Source: an uncultured Flavobacteriia bacterium (GTDB taxonomy: Bacteria; Bacteroidota; Bacteroidia; Flavobacteriales_D; Crocinitomicaceae). Taken from it: 64,000 nucleotides of DNA. Location of the stretch: positions 1 to 64,000 of the forward strand of contig CAIQQH010000068.1 of the NCBI GenBank assembly GCA_903873915.1, written 5' to 3'. Below, one piece after another: positions 36,311 through 45,352 of the stretch. Made by a program: the position numbers and the translations under genes. The notes under the pieces are model-generated. The model saw nothing but the letters and a program-made list of their open reading frames with translations. It was not told the DNA's origin and did no database searches. The first letter of the stretch is position 1. Every line of letters begins with the position of its first letter.

Positions 36311-38018
36311 GAGATTTATCGCCATACTTATTGCACTGCTCCCACTTCTGTCATTTGGACAGGGTGACTTGGTGATCATTAATGGTGTCGGGAATAGAGA
36401 CATTCCGCCGGCATACCGCATCAGCATGAATCCGTCCATCATTGACACCGTGCTCGGCACCCTAGTTCAGCAATATCCCTTGTTGTCCTTACGCTTTCCA
36501 ACACAGATTAAGGTAGATACGATTAAACCGGTCACCATCAAGGTAGAACCAAAGCTTCAACAGCTGTACTCTACGTATGTAAAATTGGGAATTGGCTCTG
36601 AATTGATGCCGCTCGGCGAGGTATACTTTGATTCGAAGCGCTCCCGTAAATATGTTTACGGTGTGCACGCCCAACACCTCAGTTCTTTTGGGAACATTCC
36701 CAACTATGCACCGGCTCAGTTTGACCGCACTCGTACCAATGTGTACGGTGCCATCAACGAAAAAAACTATTCCCTTCGCGGAGATGTTCACTACAACAAC
36801 CAAGGCTTGCATTATTATGGTTTAGTTGATTCTGCCCAATCGGTTGATCGAAGCACTATTGCTCAGCGCTACCAAGATGTTGGGGGTATATTCGCCTTTG
36901 ATTCACACAAAAAAGACAGCGCTCAATTGAATTATAAGATCAATGTGGCCTACAACCATTTTAACTCAAAGAAGCCATCTGATTCATTGAGTGCTTGGAG
37001 AGGAAGTGAAAACTATGTAGCTATTGGAGGCTCAGGTTGGTATCGCCAAGGAAAGGAAGTGTTTGCAGCCGAGGCGAATGTTCGCTACAATGGTTATCGC
37101 TATGGAACGCAGTCTGACACTCTTCAGTTTGCAGCCGATTCAGGATTGGTGCTGAACAATACAGTTATCAATTTAAAGCCAACCGTAACCACACAGCTTT
37201 GGAACAACCGTTTCCGCGCCATCATTGGATTTGATTTTGTCGTGGATGCACGTACACAAACAAAGGTGCACCTATATCCTGTGGCAGAGGTAAAATACTC
37301 TTTGTTTAATGATATTTTTATCCCATTTATAGGTGTGCGCGGAGGATTAAAGCAACGCACATTTAGATCAACAGTGGATGACAATGAGTTTGTGTTGTCA
37401 AATCTTCAATTGAAAAATGAAAACACGAGCATCGACGTGTATGGCGGAATCAAAGGAACACTTTCGAGTCGCATTAGCTTCAATGTGAACGCAAGCTTTG
37501 CACGAGTGAAAGACAAGGCCTTTTTTATTACAGACACGACATTCTCATTGGGGAATAAGTTCAACTTAATCTATGACACACTGAATCAAACAACCATTGA
37601 AGGTTCGGTTTCGTACCAGCTGAATGAAAAATTAAAAGTAGACGCCATTGGACGCTACTATTCGTATGTGTTGATGAACAACACCTATGCGTGGAATCTC
37701 CCACAATGGCAGGCAGGAGTTCGAGGAAGCTATAATTTGTATGACAAGTTTCTAGTGAATCTTAATGTAAACTTCGAGGGGGGTCGTAAGGCTTTGGTGT
37801 ACGATACTAAGGAGTCTGATGTGACCTTAGAGAACGGACAGTTGGCGAAGCGTATGGGATTGATTACCGACATTAACCTTGGTTTGGAATACCGCTACAA
37901 CAAACGCATCTCTGCCTTCATTCAATTCAACAACTTGGCCTCGCAGAGATATTACAGATGGTACAATCATCCAGTTCAAATCTTCCAAGTGATGGGAGGA
38001 ATAACAGCGCGGTTCTAA
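36300..38018 (+). CDS. outer-membrane beta-barrel protein, TonB-receptor-like
   Basis: The 572-residue protein has a signal peptide (LLPLLSFGQ) and then mostly amphipathic beta strands (YGVHAQHLSSFG, RGDVHYNNQGLHYYG, GLEYRYNKRISAFIQFNNLASQRYYRWYNHP), ending in the hydrophobic strand VMGGITARF, as TonB-dependent receptor barrels do. A plug domain is not recognisable and the protein is short for a receptor. The start lies in the end of the TPR gene (11-bp overlap), so a functional partnership is likely. The transported substrate, if any, is unknown. The stop overlaps the convergent lspA gene by 4 bp. Confidence 0.82.
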   Translation: MGTKRFIAILIALLPLLSFGQGDLVIINGVGNRDIPPAYRISMNPSIIDTVLGTLVQQYPLLSLRFPTQIKVDTIKPVTIKVEPKLQQLYSTYVKLGIGSELMPLGEVYFDSKRSRKYVYGVHAQHLSSFGNIPNYAPAQFDRTRTNVYGAINEKNYSLRGDVHYNNQGLHYYGLVDSAQSVDRSTIAQRYQDVGGIFAFDSHKKDSAQLNYKINVAYNHFNSKKPSDSLSAWRGSENYVAIGGSGWYRQGKEVFAAEANVRYNGYRYGTQSDTLQFAADSGLVLNNTVINLKPTVTTQLWNNRFRAIIGFDFVVDARTQTKVHLYPVAEVKYSLFNDIFIPFIGVRGGLKQRTFRSTVDDNEFVLSNLQLKNENTSIDVYGGIKGTLSSRISFNVNASFARVKDKAFFITDTTFSLGNKFNLIYDTLNQTTIEGSVSYQLNEKLKVDAIGRYYSYVLMNNTYAWNLPQWQAGVRGSYNLYDKFLVNLNVNFEGGRKALVYDTKESDVTLENGQLAKRMGLITDINLGLEYRYNKRISAFIQFNNLASQRYYRWYNHPVQIFQVMGGITARF

Positions 38019-38716
38019 TCGGCTGAAGTTTCAGTTTTTTTCTTGAAAAGGCGCTCAAAAAAACCAGGTTTCTTTGCATTGTTTTTACTTGGGAAATAAG
38101 TGCGTTGACGGAGAAACACCATAACAACACCAATTGTGATGGAACCATCGGCAAGGTTCCAAATGGCAGGAAACACTTCAGATCCACCGAGCCAAGGCAT
38201 ACCTTTCGGCCATGTTGCTTGGAATTTAAACATGTCAACAACATTTCCCAATAAAAAACCGGTGTGCCGACGTTCGACAACAAAGCTTTCGTAACATGTT
38301 GCTTTAACACCTGAGCCATCGAGTTGATTGAAACCAATGCAAGGGTCAAAAGGGAAAATAAAGTCATAGCACATGGAATCGATGAGGTTTCCTGTTGCTC
38401 CTGCGAAAATTAATCCTACGGCAATGAGAAACTCTCGCCGCGCACCTGCTAGAGATTGTTTGTACCAATAATACCCGATACCAACAATGGCGATGATTCT
38501 AAAAATACTCAGCGCGAGCTTGTGCCACATTTGATTTCCAAAGGTTGTCCCGAAGGCCATTCCTTGATTTTCAACGTATTCCAACACAAACCAATCCCCA
38601 AAAACAGGAGCCGTTTCCATGGGAAAAAAATGGGTTTTGATATAAATTTTAATGAATTGGTCGGCCAATAAAATAACAAGAACCAATACACCAACAATCC
38701 ACAAATTCTTTCTCAC
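38015..38716 (-). CDS. lspA: lipoprotein signal peptidase (signal peptidase II)
   Basis: The 233-residue polytopic protein is LspA, which removes the signal peptide of prolipoproteins. The two catalytic aspartates lie in GNLIDSMCYDF and in WNLADGSITIG. It is longer than the E. coli enzyme (164 residues) because of an insertion of about 50 residues between the two motifs, with PFDPCIGFNQLDG and a second polar loop; this long form is common in Bacteroidota. It starts 3 bp after the dksA-like stop, so both share one promoter. The many lipoproteins in this window are its substrates. Confidence 0.93.
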   Translation of the reverse strand: MRKNLWIVGVLVLVILLADQFIKIYIKTHFFPMETAPVFGDWFVLEYVENQGMAFGTTFGNQMWHKLALSIFRIIAIVGIGYYWYKQSLAGARREFLIAVGLIFAGATGNLIDSMCYDFIFPFDPCIGFNQLDGSGVKATCYESFVVERRHTGFLLGNVVDMFKFQATWPKGMPWLGGSEVFPAIWNLADGSITIGVVMVFLRQRTYFPSKNNAKKPGFFERLFKKKTETSAD

Positions 38717-38719
38717 AGC

Positions 38720-39103
38720 TTATTTGCTTTGCGCGTTTTTGGCGTCAATACTCATGGTTGCATGAGGCACCAAACGGAGGCGCTCTTTGGCAATAAGTTT
38801 ACCTGTAACACGACAAATCCCGTATGTTTTGTTTTCAATGCGCACAAGCGCGGCATGCAAGCTTTGGATAAATTTCTCTTGGCGTGCGGCCAACTGCGCC
38901 ACCTCCTCGCGAGACAAGGTGTCAGAACCGTCTTCCATCATGTTGAATGTGCGGCCAGTATCATCTGTTCCGTGATCGTCATTGTGCGATAGAGATCCTT
39001 TCAACAAATCGTAATCGTCTTGTGCTTCTTTAAGCTTTTTTTGAATTAGATCCTTGAACTCGGCTAACTCAGTATCTGAATATCTTGTTTTTTCCTGTGA
39101 CAT
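38720..39103 (-). CDS. TraR/DksA-family transcription factor
   Basis: The 127-residue protein starts MSQEKTRYSD at the ATG at 39103; a longer frame to 39175 would add 24 unlikely residues. It has the DksA-type coiled coil (about 10-85) and the C-terminal zinc-finger region (YGICRVTGKLIAKERLRLVPHATMS). Only one of the four usual zinc cysteines remains, a known trait of Bacteroidota versions. DksA-like proteins bind RNA polymerase and respond with ppGpp. It is the first gene of an operon with lspA. Confidence 0.88.
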   Translation of the reverse strand: MSQEKTRYSDTELAEFKDLIQKKLKEAQDDYDLLKGSLSHNDDHGTDDTGRTFNMMEDGSDTLSREEVAQLAARQEKFIQSLHAALVRIENKTYGICRVTGKLIAKERLRLVPHATMSIDAKNAQSK

Positions 39104-39123
39104 GACATTTTGGTTTTGAACAC

Positions 39124-39137
39124 TCCCGCAGGCGGGA
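39124..39137 (-). other. GC-rich hairpin at the start of the dksA-lspA leader
   Basis: TCCCGC, two bases, GCGGGA (equivalently CCCG / CGGG with a 4-nt loop) lies just downstream of the inferred transcription start. It would form a compact hairpin at the 5' end of the mRNA, a typical RNA-stabilising or regulatory element. Its role is inferred. Confidence 0.4.
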
Positions 39138-39145
39138 CGTGGCCG

Positions 39146-39175
39146 CAAATATAAGTGAAAATAGGTAAGTACCAA
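39146..39175 (-). promoter_or_regulatory. promoter of the dksA-like/lspA operon
   Basis: On the minus strand, TTG (39175-39173), a 19-nt spacer and TATATTTG (39153-39146) form a full match to the Bacteroidota promoter pattern. The start codon is about 35 nt past the inferred transcription start. Confidence 0.65.
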
Positions 39176-39242
39176 GTAAAAATTAAGTAGATGAAAGTTA
39201 GTTTACTTTAACCCTTTGTCGACAATACTGTATCTTCGTGCT

Positions 39243-40196
39243 ATGGTAAAATTATTTCTAGGAAATCGAACGGGGGTACTTTTCCTCATTCCCTTCTTTA
39301 TGCTGGGGTATTTTCTATTGGATCAGTTTACCAGTTATTATCCGCACAACGCTCAGACAAACATCGGTATGTGGGGCATTTCTATTCCTTTCTCCGATTC
39401 CTTTTTAGAAATTTCAGGGGCTATTCTTGTCGTAATGAATGCGTTGGCGATAAACATGATTTACAACGCCAACGAGTTTTTAGAGCGTAACAGTTACATG
39501 CCTTCGTTGTTGTACGTGGTGATGATGAGTTTCTATCATGCGGCATACTCCATAGATGGGCTTTTAGTGGCGCACTCGTTTGTCATTGCCATGATTTATC
39601 AGTTGTTCCTGCTCCGTCAAAATGAAGATGGAAGAAGACATGTGTTTAATGCTGCTTTTTTAGCGGGATGTGCCACTACGTTTCACCCCCCATTGGTATT
39701 GCTGTCACCACTTTTGATCATCATGGCGCGACGCATACGCCCCTTTGTTTTTCGCGAGGCCTTGATGGTCATCGTTGGAATGGGTATACCCTTAGTTTAT
39801 GCTGGAGTATATCTCTGGATGTCAGGGAGTAAAATCGAGTTGAAATTGATAGATAAATCAATTGATTACACCAATAAACAAACAGACTTTTTAATCACAG
39901 CAGTATTGTTCACTCTCCTTTTTTTATTGAGTTTGGTGAGTATCCGTTCCCGCATGAAAACGTCGTCTATCCGCTTAAAAAAACTGACAAGTATGCTCTG
40001 GTGGCTGGTTTTGCTTGGGGCGATCTTTGGAATTGCAGACTTTTTCATGTTTGGTCAAATCGAGCGCTTTAGTTTCCTAATGATCCCCCTTTCCTTTTTC
40101 CTTCCTTTCGCCTTTACAAGCCAAACTTTTGGCAGACTCGCCTCCTTTCTTTTTTACATCACTTTTGGGTATTCGTGTCTGAAATTTTTCCTTTAA
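39243..40196 (+). CDS. DUF6427 polytopic membrane protein
   Basis: The 317-residue protein starts MVKLFLGNRTG at the ATG at 39243; an in-frame TTG lies 27 bp upstream. It has about nine to ten hydrophobic helices and a polar loop near residues 205-220 (KLIDKSIDYTNKQ). The early block (GNRTGVLFLIPFF, FLERNSYMPSLLYVV) fits DUF6427, an uncharacterised Bacteroidota family. A TATCTTCG at 39231-39238 could be a -10 box, which would give an almost leaderless mRNA. It lies 5' of purQ with an 82-bp gap. Confidence 0.78.
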   Translation: MVKLFLGNRTGVLFLIPFFMLGYFLLDQFTSYYPHNAQTNIGMWGISIPFSDSFLEISGAILVVMNALAINMIYNANEFLERNSYMPSLLYVVMMSFYHAAYSIDGLLVAHSFVIAMIYQLFLLRQNEDGRRHVFNAAFLAGCATTFHPPLVLLSPLLIIMARRIRPFVFREALMVIVGMGIPLVYAGVYLWMSGSKIELKLIDKSIDYTNKQTDFLITAVLFTLLFLLSLVSIRSRMKTSSIRLKKLTSMLWWLVLLGAIFGIADFFMFGQIERFSFLMIPLSFFLPFAFTSQTFGRLASFLFYITFGYSCLKFFL

Positions 40197-40222
40197 CTGG
40201 CCTCTTTCCCATGCAATTTATG

Positions 40223-40230
40223 TAGTTTTG
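40223..40230 (+). promoter_or_regulatory. candidate -10 box of purQ
   Basis: TAGTTTTG fits TAnnTTTG and lies about 50 nt before the purQ start. No good -33 box is visible, so this is a weak call. Confidence 0.35.
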
Positions 40231-40278
40231 CATACAAGTGGACGGCTGTTCGTTTCCACTGTAAATTTGCATAATCGG

Positions 40279-40965
40279 ATGAAATTTGGTGTTGTTACCT
40301 TCCCCGGTTCGAACTGTGATGAAGACATGGTGTATGTTCTTCAAGAAATCATGGGACAAAAAGTAGAACGTCTTTGGCACAAAGACACCGACTTAAAAGG
40401 AGTTGATTTCGTGGTGCTTCCAGGGGGATTTTCTTATGGTGACTACCTGCGTTCGGGAGCAATTGCCCGCTTTTCACCCATTATGAATGAGGTTGTGGAC
40501 CACGCTAGCAAAGGAGGGTATGTACTCGGCGTTTGCAACGGGTTTCAAATACTTACTGAATCTGGACTGCTAGAAGGCGCCCTTTTACACAACTCAAATC
40601 AACAGTTTATCTGTAAAAATGTGTTCTTAAAACCAGTGTCAACAACAGCGGCGATTACAAAAGGACTAACGGCAGATAAAGCATATCAAATTCCAATTGC
40701 ACATGGTGAAGGACGCTTTTATGCCGCCGAAGAAACGATGCAATCAATTATAGACAACGATCAGATTTTATTTAAATATTGCAACGAGAGTGCGGAGGTG
40801 AATGACGCCAATAATCCAAACGGGGCATTGATGAACATTGCTGGAATCACCAATAAATCGAAGAATGTCTTCGGAATGATGCCTCACCCAGAACGCGCTG
40901 CAGATCGTTTTCTTGCCAATGAAGATGGCCGCGCATTGTTTGAATCACTACTAAAACATTGCTAA
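40279..40965 (+). CDS. purQ: phosphoribosylformylglycinamidine synthase subunit PurQ
   Basis: The 228-residue protein starts MKFGVVTFPGSNCDEDM. It is the class I glutamine amidotransferase subunit of FGAM synthase in purine synthesis. The nucleophile Cys lies in GVCNGFQIL and the His/Glu pair in MMPHPERA; LPGGFSYGDYLRSG forms the oxyanion region. This size matches the separate small PurQ of three-part synthases, so PurL and PurS should lie elsewhere. I reject the longer frame starting at 40228. purD follows after 10 bp. Confidence 0.95.
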   Translation: MKFGVVTFPGSNCDEDMVYVLQEIMGQKVERLWHKDTDLKGVDFVVLPGGFSYGDYLRSGAIARFSPIMNEVVDHASKGGYVLGVCNGFQILTESGLLEGALLHNSNQQFICKNVFLKPVSTTAAITKGLTADKAYQIPIAHGEGRFYAAEETMQSIIDNDQILFKYCNESAEVNDANNPNGALMNIAGITNKSKNVFGMMPHPERAADRFLANEDGRALFESLLKHC

Positions 40966-40975
40966 TCACACCTAA

Positions 40976-42250
40976 ATGAGGGTTTTATTACTAGGAAATG
41001 GCGGAAGAGAACATGCTTTCGCTTGGAAAATTGCTCAAAGTTCTTTGCTGGAAGAATTGTTTATAGCCCCAGGAAACGCCGGCACACGTCAACATGGTCA
41101 AAATATTTCTATTGATGTAAATGACTTTGCGGCCATCCGTGAATTTGTTATTAAGGAGCGAATCAATATGGTGGTCGTTGGCCCCGAAGAACCTTTAGTG
41201 AATGGGATACACGACTTTTTCTTGGCCGACGAAAAACTGAGAAATGTACCCGTAATTGGACCCGCAAAGTATGCCGCACAGCTAGAAGGAAGCAAAGATT
41301 TTGCAAAACAATTCATGGCCCGACACAACATTCCTACGGCCAAATATGCGACGTTTACCAAGGAAACACTTGAGCAGGGCTATACGTTCTTGGAAGCGAT
41401 GAAACCACCGTATGTACTGAAAGCGGATGGACTAGCTGCCGGAAAAGGCGTGCTGATTTTAGAGGATTTAAAGGAAGCAAAAGCCGAGTTGAAGTTGATG
41501 CTCGCTGACGCAAAATTTGGGGCGGCAAGCACACGCGTTGTGATCGAACAATTCTTGAAAGGAAATGAACTTTCAGTTTTTGTGATTACTGATGGAGATT
41601 CTTTTAAAATTTTACCCGAAGCCAAAGACTACAAAAGAATAGGTGAGGGTGATACAGGATTGAACACAGGAGGAATGGGCGCTGTTTCACCTGTGCCATT
41701 TGCCGATCCAACATTCTTGGATAAGATTCAAAATCAAATCATCATTCCTACAGTCAAAGGCTTGAGAAATGATAAGATTCCTTACAAAGGGTTTATTTTC
41801 TTTGGCTTGATTAACGTGAAGGGCGAGCCTTATGTAATTGAATACAACTGCCGAATGGGTGACCCAGAAACGGAAGTGGTTATTCCACGCCTGCGATCAG
41901 ACCTGTTGGACTTGTTCGAAGGGGTAGCCACCGGAACCTTGTCTGAAAGAGATATTCAGTTTTCTGAAAAATGTGCAGCAACAGTGATGATGGTTTCCGG
42001 CGGATATCCAGAAGCTTACGAAAAGGGGAAGGCGATTTATGGCTTGAATGCCCCTAGCGACAGCCTGGTGTTTCATGCAGGAACAGTGGCCGATGGTCCG
42101 GCAGTGCGCACAGCTGGGGGCCGCGTTATTGCTGTTACCTCCTATGGAAAAAACTTAGATGTCGCCCTAAAGCGCTCTTATGCCGCGCTTGAGAATATTG
42201 AATTTGAAGGAGCATTTTTCCGCAAAGACATAGGTTTTGATGTCTTGTAA
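40976..42250 (+). CDS. purD: phosphoribosylamine-glycine ligase
   Basis: The 424-residue protein is GAR synthetase, an ATP-grasp enzyme that joins glycine to phosphoribosylamine. Visible motifs are LLLGNGGREHAFAWK at the N-terminus, VLKADGLAAGKGVLI (ATP-binding loop), PEAKDYKRIGEGDTGLNTGGMGA and EYNCRMGDPETEVV. The length is normal. It probably shares a transcript with purQ, 10 bp upstream. Confidence 0.96.
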   Translation: MRVLLLGNGGREHAFAWKIAQSSLLEELFIAPGNAGTRQHGQNISIDVNDFAAIREFVIKERINMVVVGPEEPLVNGIHDFFLADEKLRNVPVIGPAKYAAQLEGSKDFAKQFMARHNIPTAKYATFTKETLEQGYTFLEAMKPPYVLKADGLAAGKGVLILEDLKEAKAELKLMLADAKFGAASTRVVIEQFLKGNELSVFVITDGDSFKILPEAKDYKRIGEGDTGLNTGGMGAVSPVPFADPTFLDKIQNQIIIPTVKGLRNDKIPYKGFIFFGLINVKGEPYVIEYNCRMGDPETEVVIPRLRSDLLDLFEGVATGTLSERDIQFSEKCAATVMMVSGGYPEAYEKGKAIYGLNAPSDSLVFHAGTVADGPAVRTAGGRVIAVTSYGKNLDVALKRSYAALENIEFEGAFFRKDIGFDVL

Positions 42251-42288
42251 TTGTTCTTTTTTATATATTGCATAAAGTTATCTCGTAA

Positions 42289-43551
42289 ATGGACCCCTCC
42301 ATATCGGTCGTTGTAATACTTATCTCTCTACTTTTTTCGGCATTCTTCTCCGGAATGGAGATTGCTTTCCTTGCCTCCAATCGACTAAAAGTGGCACTTG
42401 AACGCAACAAAGGAACCTTGTTCGGCAACACAATTGATATATTCTATAAACGCGAATCTACATTTATAGCTTTCCTTTTGCTGGGAAACAATATTGCGAT
42501 TGTACTTTTTGGAATGTATTCCGCTGCCCTACTCGAACCGATCATTCATTCGTGGGGAGTGCATCGCGAAGGAGTGGTACTCTTGCTTCAAACAACATTG
42601 TCCACATTGCTTGTTTTAATTACCGCTGAGTTTCTGCCAAAGGCTGTTGTGCAGTTGAATCCAAATCGATTCTTGCGCCTCTTCACCTTTCCCATGTTTT
42701 TGATCTATGTGCTCTTGTTTATTCCCACACAGGTGGTGATGCTTTTGAGCACCGCGGTGCTCGCACTCTTGCGCGTGGATCGGTCCAAGAATGTGAAGGT
42801 CTTTTCTAAAATAGACCTAGAAAACTACGTACAAGAACTTTCTGAACGCATTGATGAAGAAGAGAACTTTGGAAATGAAATGCAAATTCTTCAAAATGCG
42901 CTTGACTTCTCCAACATTAAAGCGCGTGACTGCATGATTCCTAGAACGGAGATTATAGCACTTGAAGTGAATGATGACATCAACAACTTGCGTAATTTAT
43001 TCATTGAAAAAGGCCTTTCGAAAATAATTATTTACCGCGATACGATAGACAACATCATTGGCTATGTGCATTCGTTTGAAATGTTCAAACAGCCAACGCT
43101 CATTCGACAGATGTTGATTCCGATATCATTTGTGCCATCTGCCTTACCGGGCAAGGAGTTGTTGGAAATGTTCACCAAGAAGTCTGCAAACATTTCTGTT
43201 GTTGTAGATGAATATGGAGGTACTGCCGGGATCATTACCATTGAGGATGTCATCGAAGAAATTTTCGGTGAAATTGAAGACGAACACGACAAGGAAGATT
43301 GGCTGGAAGAAAAGATCAGTGAACATGAATACCGTTTTTCGGCCCGCGCGGATATCGATTACCTCAATGAGGAGTATGACCTTGAACTTCCGGAATCGGA
43401 ATCGTATGAAACATTGGGGGGATTGATTTTAAATGAGTTAGAAAGTATTCCTGAGGTGGGTGAAACTGTTAAACTTGAAGACCACACGTTCATTATTGAA
43501 CAAGTGAGCGACCGAAGAATCGAAGTGGTTCGTATTCACGTCAATAAATAA
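42289..43551 (+). CDS. CNNM/CBS-domain hemolysin-family membrane protein
   Basis: The 420-residue protein has an N-terminal CNNM (DUF21) membrane domain with about four helices (residues 5-170; FSAFFSGMEIAFLASNR), a pair of CBS domains (about 205-330; MIPRTEIIAL, VVDEYGGTAGIITIEDVIEEIFGEI) and a CorC/HlyC C-terminal domain (about 340-420). The family includes CorC-like magnesium/cobalt efflux proteins and, in Bacteroidota, the gliding protein GldE; I cannot tell these apart here, and the neighbour typical of GldE, GldD, is not present. Confidence 0.85.
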   Translation: MDPSISVVVILISLLFSAFFSGMEIAFLASNRLKVALERNKGTLFGNTIDIFYKRESTFIAFLLLGNNIAIVLFGMYSAALLEPIIHSWGVHREGVVLLLQTTLSTLLVLITAEFLPKAVVQLNPNRFLRLFTFPMFLIYVLLFIPTQVVMLLSTAVLALLRVDRSKNVKVFSKIDLENYVQELSERIDEEENFGNEMQILQNALDFSNIKARDCMIPRTEIIALEVNDDINNLRNLFIEKGLSKIIIYRDTIDNIIGYVHSFEMFKQPTLIRQMLIPISFVPSALPGKELLEMFTKKSANISVVVDEYGGTAGIITIEDVIEEIFGEIEDEHDKEDWLEEKISEHEYRFSARADIDYLNEEYDLELPESESYETLGGLILNELESIPEVGETVKLEDHTFIIEQVSDRRIEVVRIHVNK

Positions 43552-43570
43552 TTGCCAAATTACTTCTTGG

Positions 43571-44242
43571 ATGATGAATGATATAGTTCCTTTTAATGCC
43601 GTTATTTTCGATATGGATGGAGTTCTTATTGACTCTGAACCGCTTTGGAAAATTGCCATGGAAGAGGTTTTTCATGCTGTCGGTTCTCAATTAACAAAGC
43701 AAGACTTTCAAAAAACTGTAGGCCTACGTCTGGATGAGGTGGTGGTTTTTTGGCATGCACACGAAGGATGGACAGGAGTAACACCGCAAGAGGTGGAAGC
43801 ACAAATTGTCCTTCGAATGGTGGAATTGATCAAAGAAAATGCGTCGCCCTTGCCTGGTGTACTTGAGACATTAAGCTTCCTTCAAGAAAAAAAAGTAAAA
43901 GTAGGCTTGGCAACCTCTTCCTATGAAATTCTAATTTCAACGGTACTTCAAGCCTTAGAGATCAAAAAATACTTTGAGGTGTGCGTATCTGCTGAGCACG
44001 AAGAATTTGGGAAACCACACCCCGCGGTTTATTTGACAGCTGCGAGACAATTAAACGTCCCAGCCACACAATGTTTGGTGGTAGAAGATTCGTTTAATGG
44101 CGTCGTTTCCGGCAAGGCTGCTCGAATGAAAGTGGCATGCATTCCAGAAAAAATGAATCATCCAGACCCGCGCTTGGTGGCTGCCGATTACATGTACGAC
44201 TCCATGACGGATTTACTGAATGACCTAAAAGCTATGATTTAA
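43571..44242 (+). CDS. HAD-family sugar-phosphate phosphatase (HxpB-like)
   Basis: The 223-residue protein is a HAD hydrolase with motif I FDMDGVLIDSEPLW, motif II LATSSYE, the catalytic-loop lysine in GKPHPAVYL and motif IV VVEDSFNGV, plus an alpha-helical cap (about residues 20-90). The DSEPLW cap start is typical of hexitol phosphatase / beta-phosphoglucomutase-like enzymes. Two ATG codons in a row can start it; the first is used. It converges on kynA with an 11-bp overlap. Confidence 0.87.
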   Translation: MMNDIVPFNAVIFDMDGVLIDSEPLWKIAMEEVFHAVGSQLTKQDFQKTVGLRLDEVVVFWHAHEGWTGVTPQEVEAQIVLRMVELIKENASPLPGVLETLSFLQEKKVKVGLATSSYEILISTVLQALEIKKYFEVCVSAEHEEFGKPHPAVYLTAARQLNVPATQCLVVEDSFNGVVSGKAARMKVACIPEKMNHPDPRLVAADYMYDSMTDLLNDLKAMI

Positions 44243-45191
44243 GCACATCATTAACCCACGCCTTTCCCCATTCTTCTTGTTCTTGTTCTGTCCACAAAGC
44301 CGGATAGAAAATTCGTTTTTGGAATCTTGGAGGCAAGTATTTTTGCCAGTTGGTTCCACCCGTTGCTGCGATATCCTCTGGATCGCGGTTTAAGTAGCGA
44401 ACGGCAGACTTGTAATGCGCCAAAGGCCAATTGACATTCACGTTTATATCGTTGTGCCGAAGTGTGCTGATGACCTTTTCAGACTTTTGTTCTTCAGGTG
44501 TTAATCGTTTGTACACTTGCCATAAGTTACGGCTTCTACACGCTTCCCCATGTTTAATGAACTCTTCTTGATAGCGCTCCTCAAACTGTACCAAGGTCAA
44601 TGTTTTCTTCCCAGTGCTCAATTCCGTTGCGCCAGCTTTCCAATAAATGAATTCATACATCGATTCAATGCTAGACTCATTCGTAAATTGATGACGAACA
44701 TCCTTATTGACGAGATGAAGAAATTCAGTGCTACACATTTCAATGAATCGGTATTGCGCCGATTGAAAACCACTCGCGGGCAATAGAGACATACGGAACT
44801 GCAAAAACTGCTTGTGGTCCATGCCTTTTGACATCACATCAAAACTGGTAATCAATGCATCGAAGTAGCGGTTGATTCGCCCTACGCGTTCCACGAAGAA
44901 CTCCGCGTCGATGGTGGGGTGATCTGCGAGCTGCTCAAATTCTTGCAGCGCCATTTTGAAGTAAAGCTCTGTGATTTGATGGTAAATGATAAAGATACGC
45001 TCATCAGGAATGTTCGTTCTAGGTTTTTGAAGGCTAAGAAGAGTGTCTAGCTCGATGTAGTCCCAGTACTTCACCGTGTCGGCATACAATAAGCCGTCGA
45101 GGTAGGACAATAAATCTTGACCTAGCGCAGTGTACTTGTCATTCAAGAGCTCTAAGCGTTGTTTGATCTCAGGTGTGATTTCCATGTTCAA
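44232..45191 (-). CDS. kynA: tryptophan 2,3-dioxygenase
   Basis: The 319-residue protein is a heme tryptophan 2,3-dioxygenase, the first step of the kynurenine route. Recognisable blocks are HQITELYFKMALQEFEQL, LLPASGFQSAQYRFIEM and GGTNWQKYLPPRFQ. The length is normal for the bacterial enzyme (about 280-320). No other kynurenine gene is adjacent. A second in-frame ATG lies 6 bp downstream of the chosen start. Confidence 0.94.
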   Translation of the reverse strand: MNMEITPEIKQRLELLNDKYTALGQDLLSYLDGLLYADTVKYWDYIELDTLLSLQKPRTNIPDERIFIIYHQITELYFKMALQEFEQLADHPTIDAEFFVERVGRINRYFDALITSFDVMSKGMDHKQFLQFRMSLLPASGFQSAQYRFIEMCSTEFLHLVNKDVRHQFTNESSIESMYEFIYWKAGATELSTGKKTLTLVQFEERYQEEFIKHGEACRSRNLWQVYKRLTPEEQKSEKVISTLRHNDINVNVNWPLAHYKSAVRYLNRDPEDIAATGGTNWQKYLPPRFQKRIFYPALWTEQEQEEWGKAWVNDVLKS

Positions 45192-45309
45192 TAATTAACA
45201 GCACAAAGATATTATTCGCTCAACAACATGCAAATCAATGTTAATTATTTAACACATCTTCTTTATTCCTGTTTAACTTGAACGGGGGACAGAAAATTTT
45301 CGGCCTAAA

Positions 45310-45333
45310 AAAGGCCCCCATGTGGGAGCCTTT
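45310..45333. terminator. terminator of the T9SS protein gene
   Basis: AAAGGCCCCC, a 4-nt loop and GGGAGCCTTT form a 10-bp stem with one mismatch, with A and T tracts on the two sides. It lies about 20 bp after the stop of the minus-strand T9SS gene. Confidence 0.75.
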
Positions 45334-45352
45334 CAATGCGTTTAGCGATCAA

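Noticed and set aside
40228-40278. Upstream start for purQ
   Set aside because: PurQ proteins begin at MKFGVV; the added residues are not family-like.
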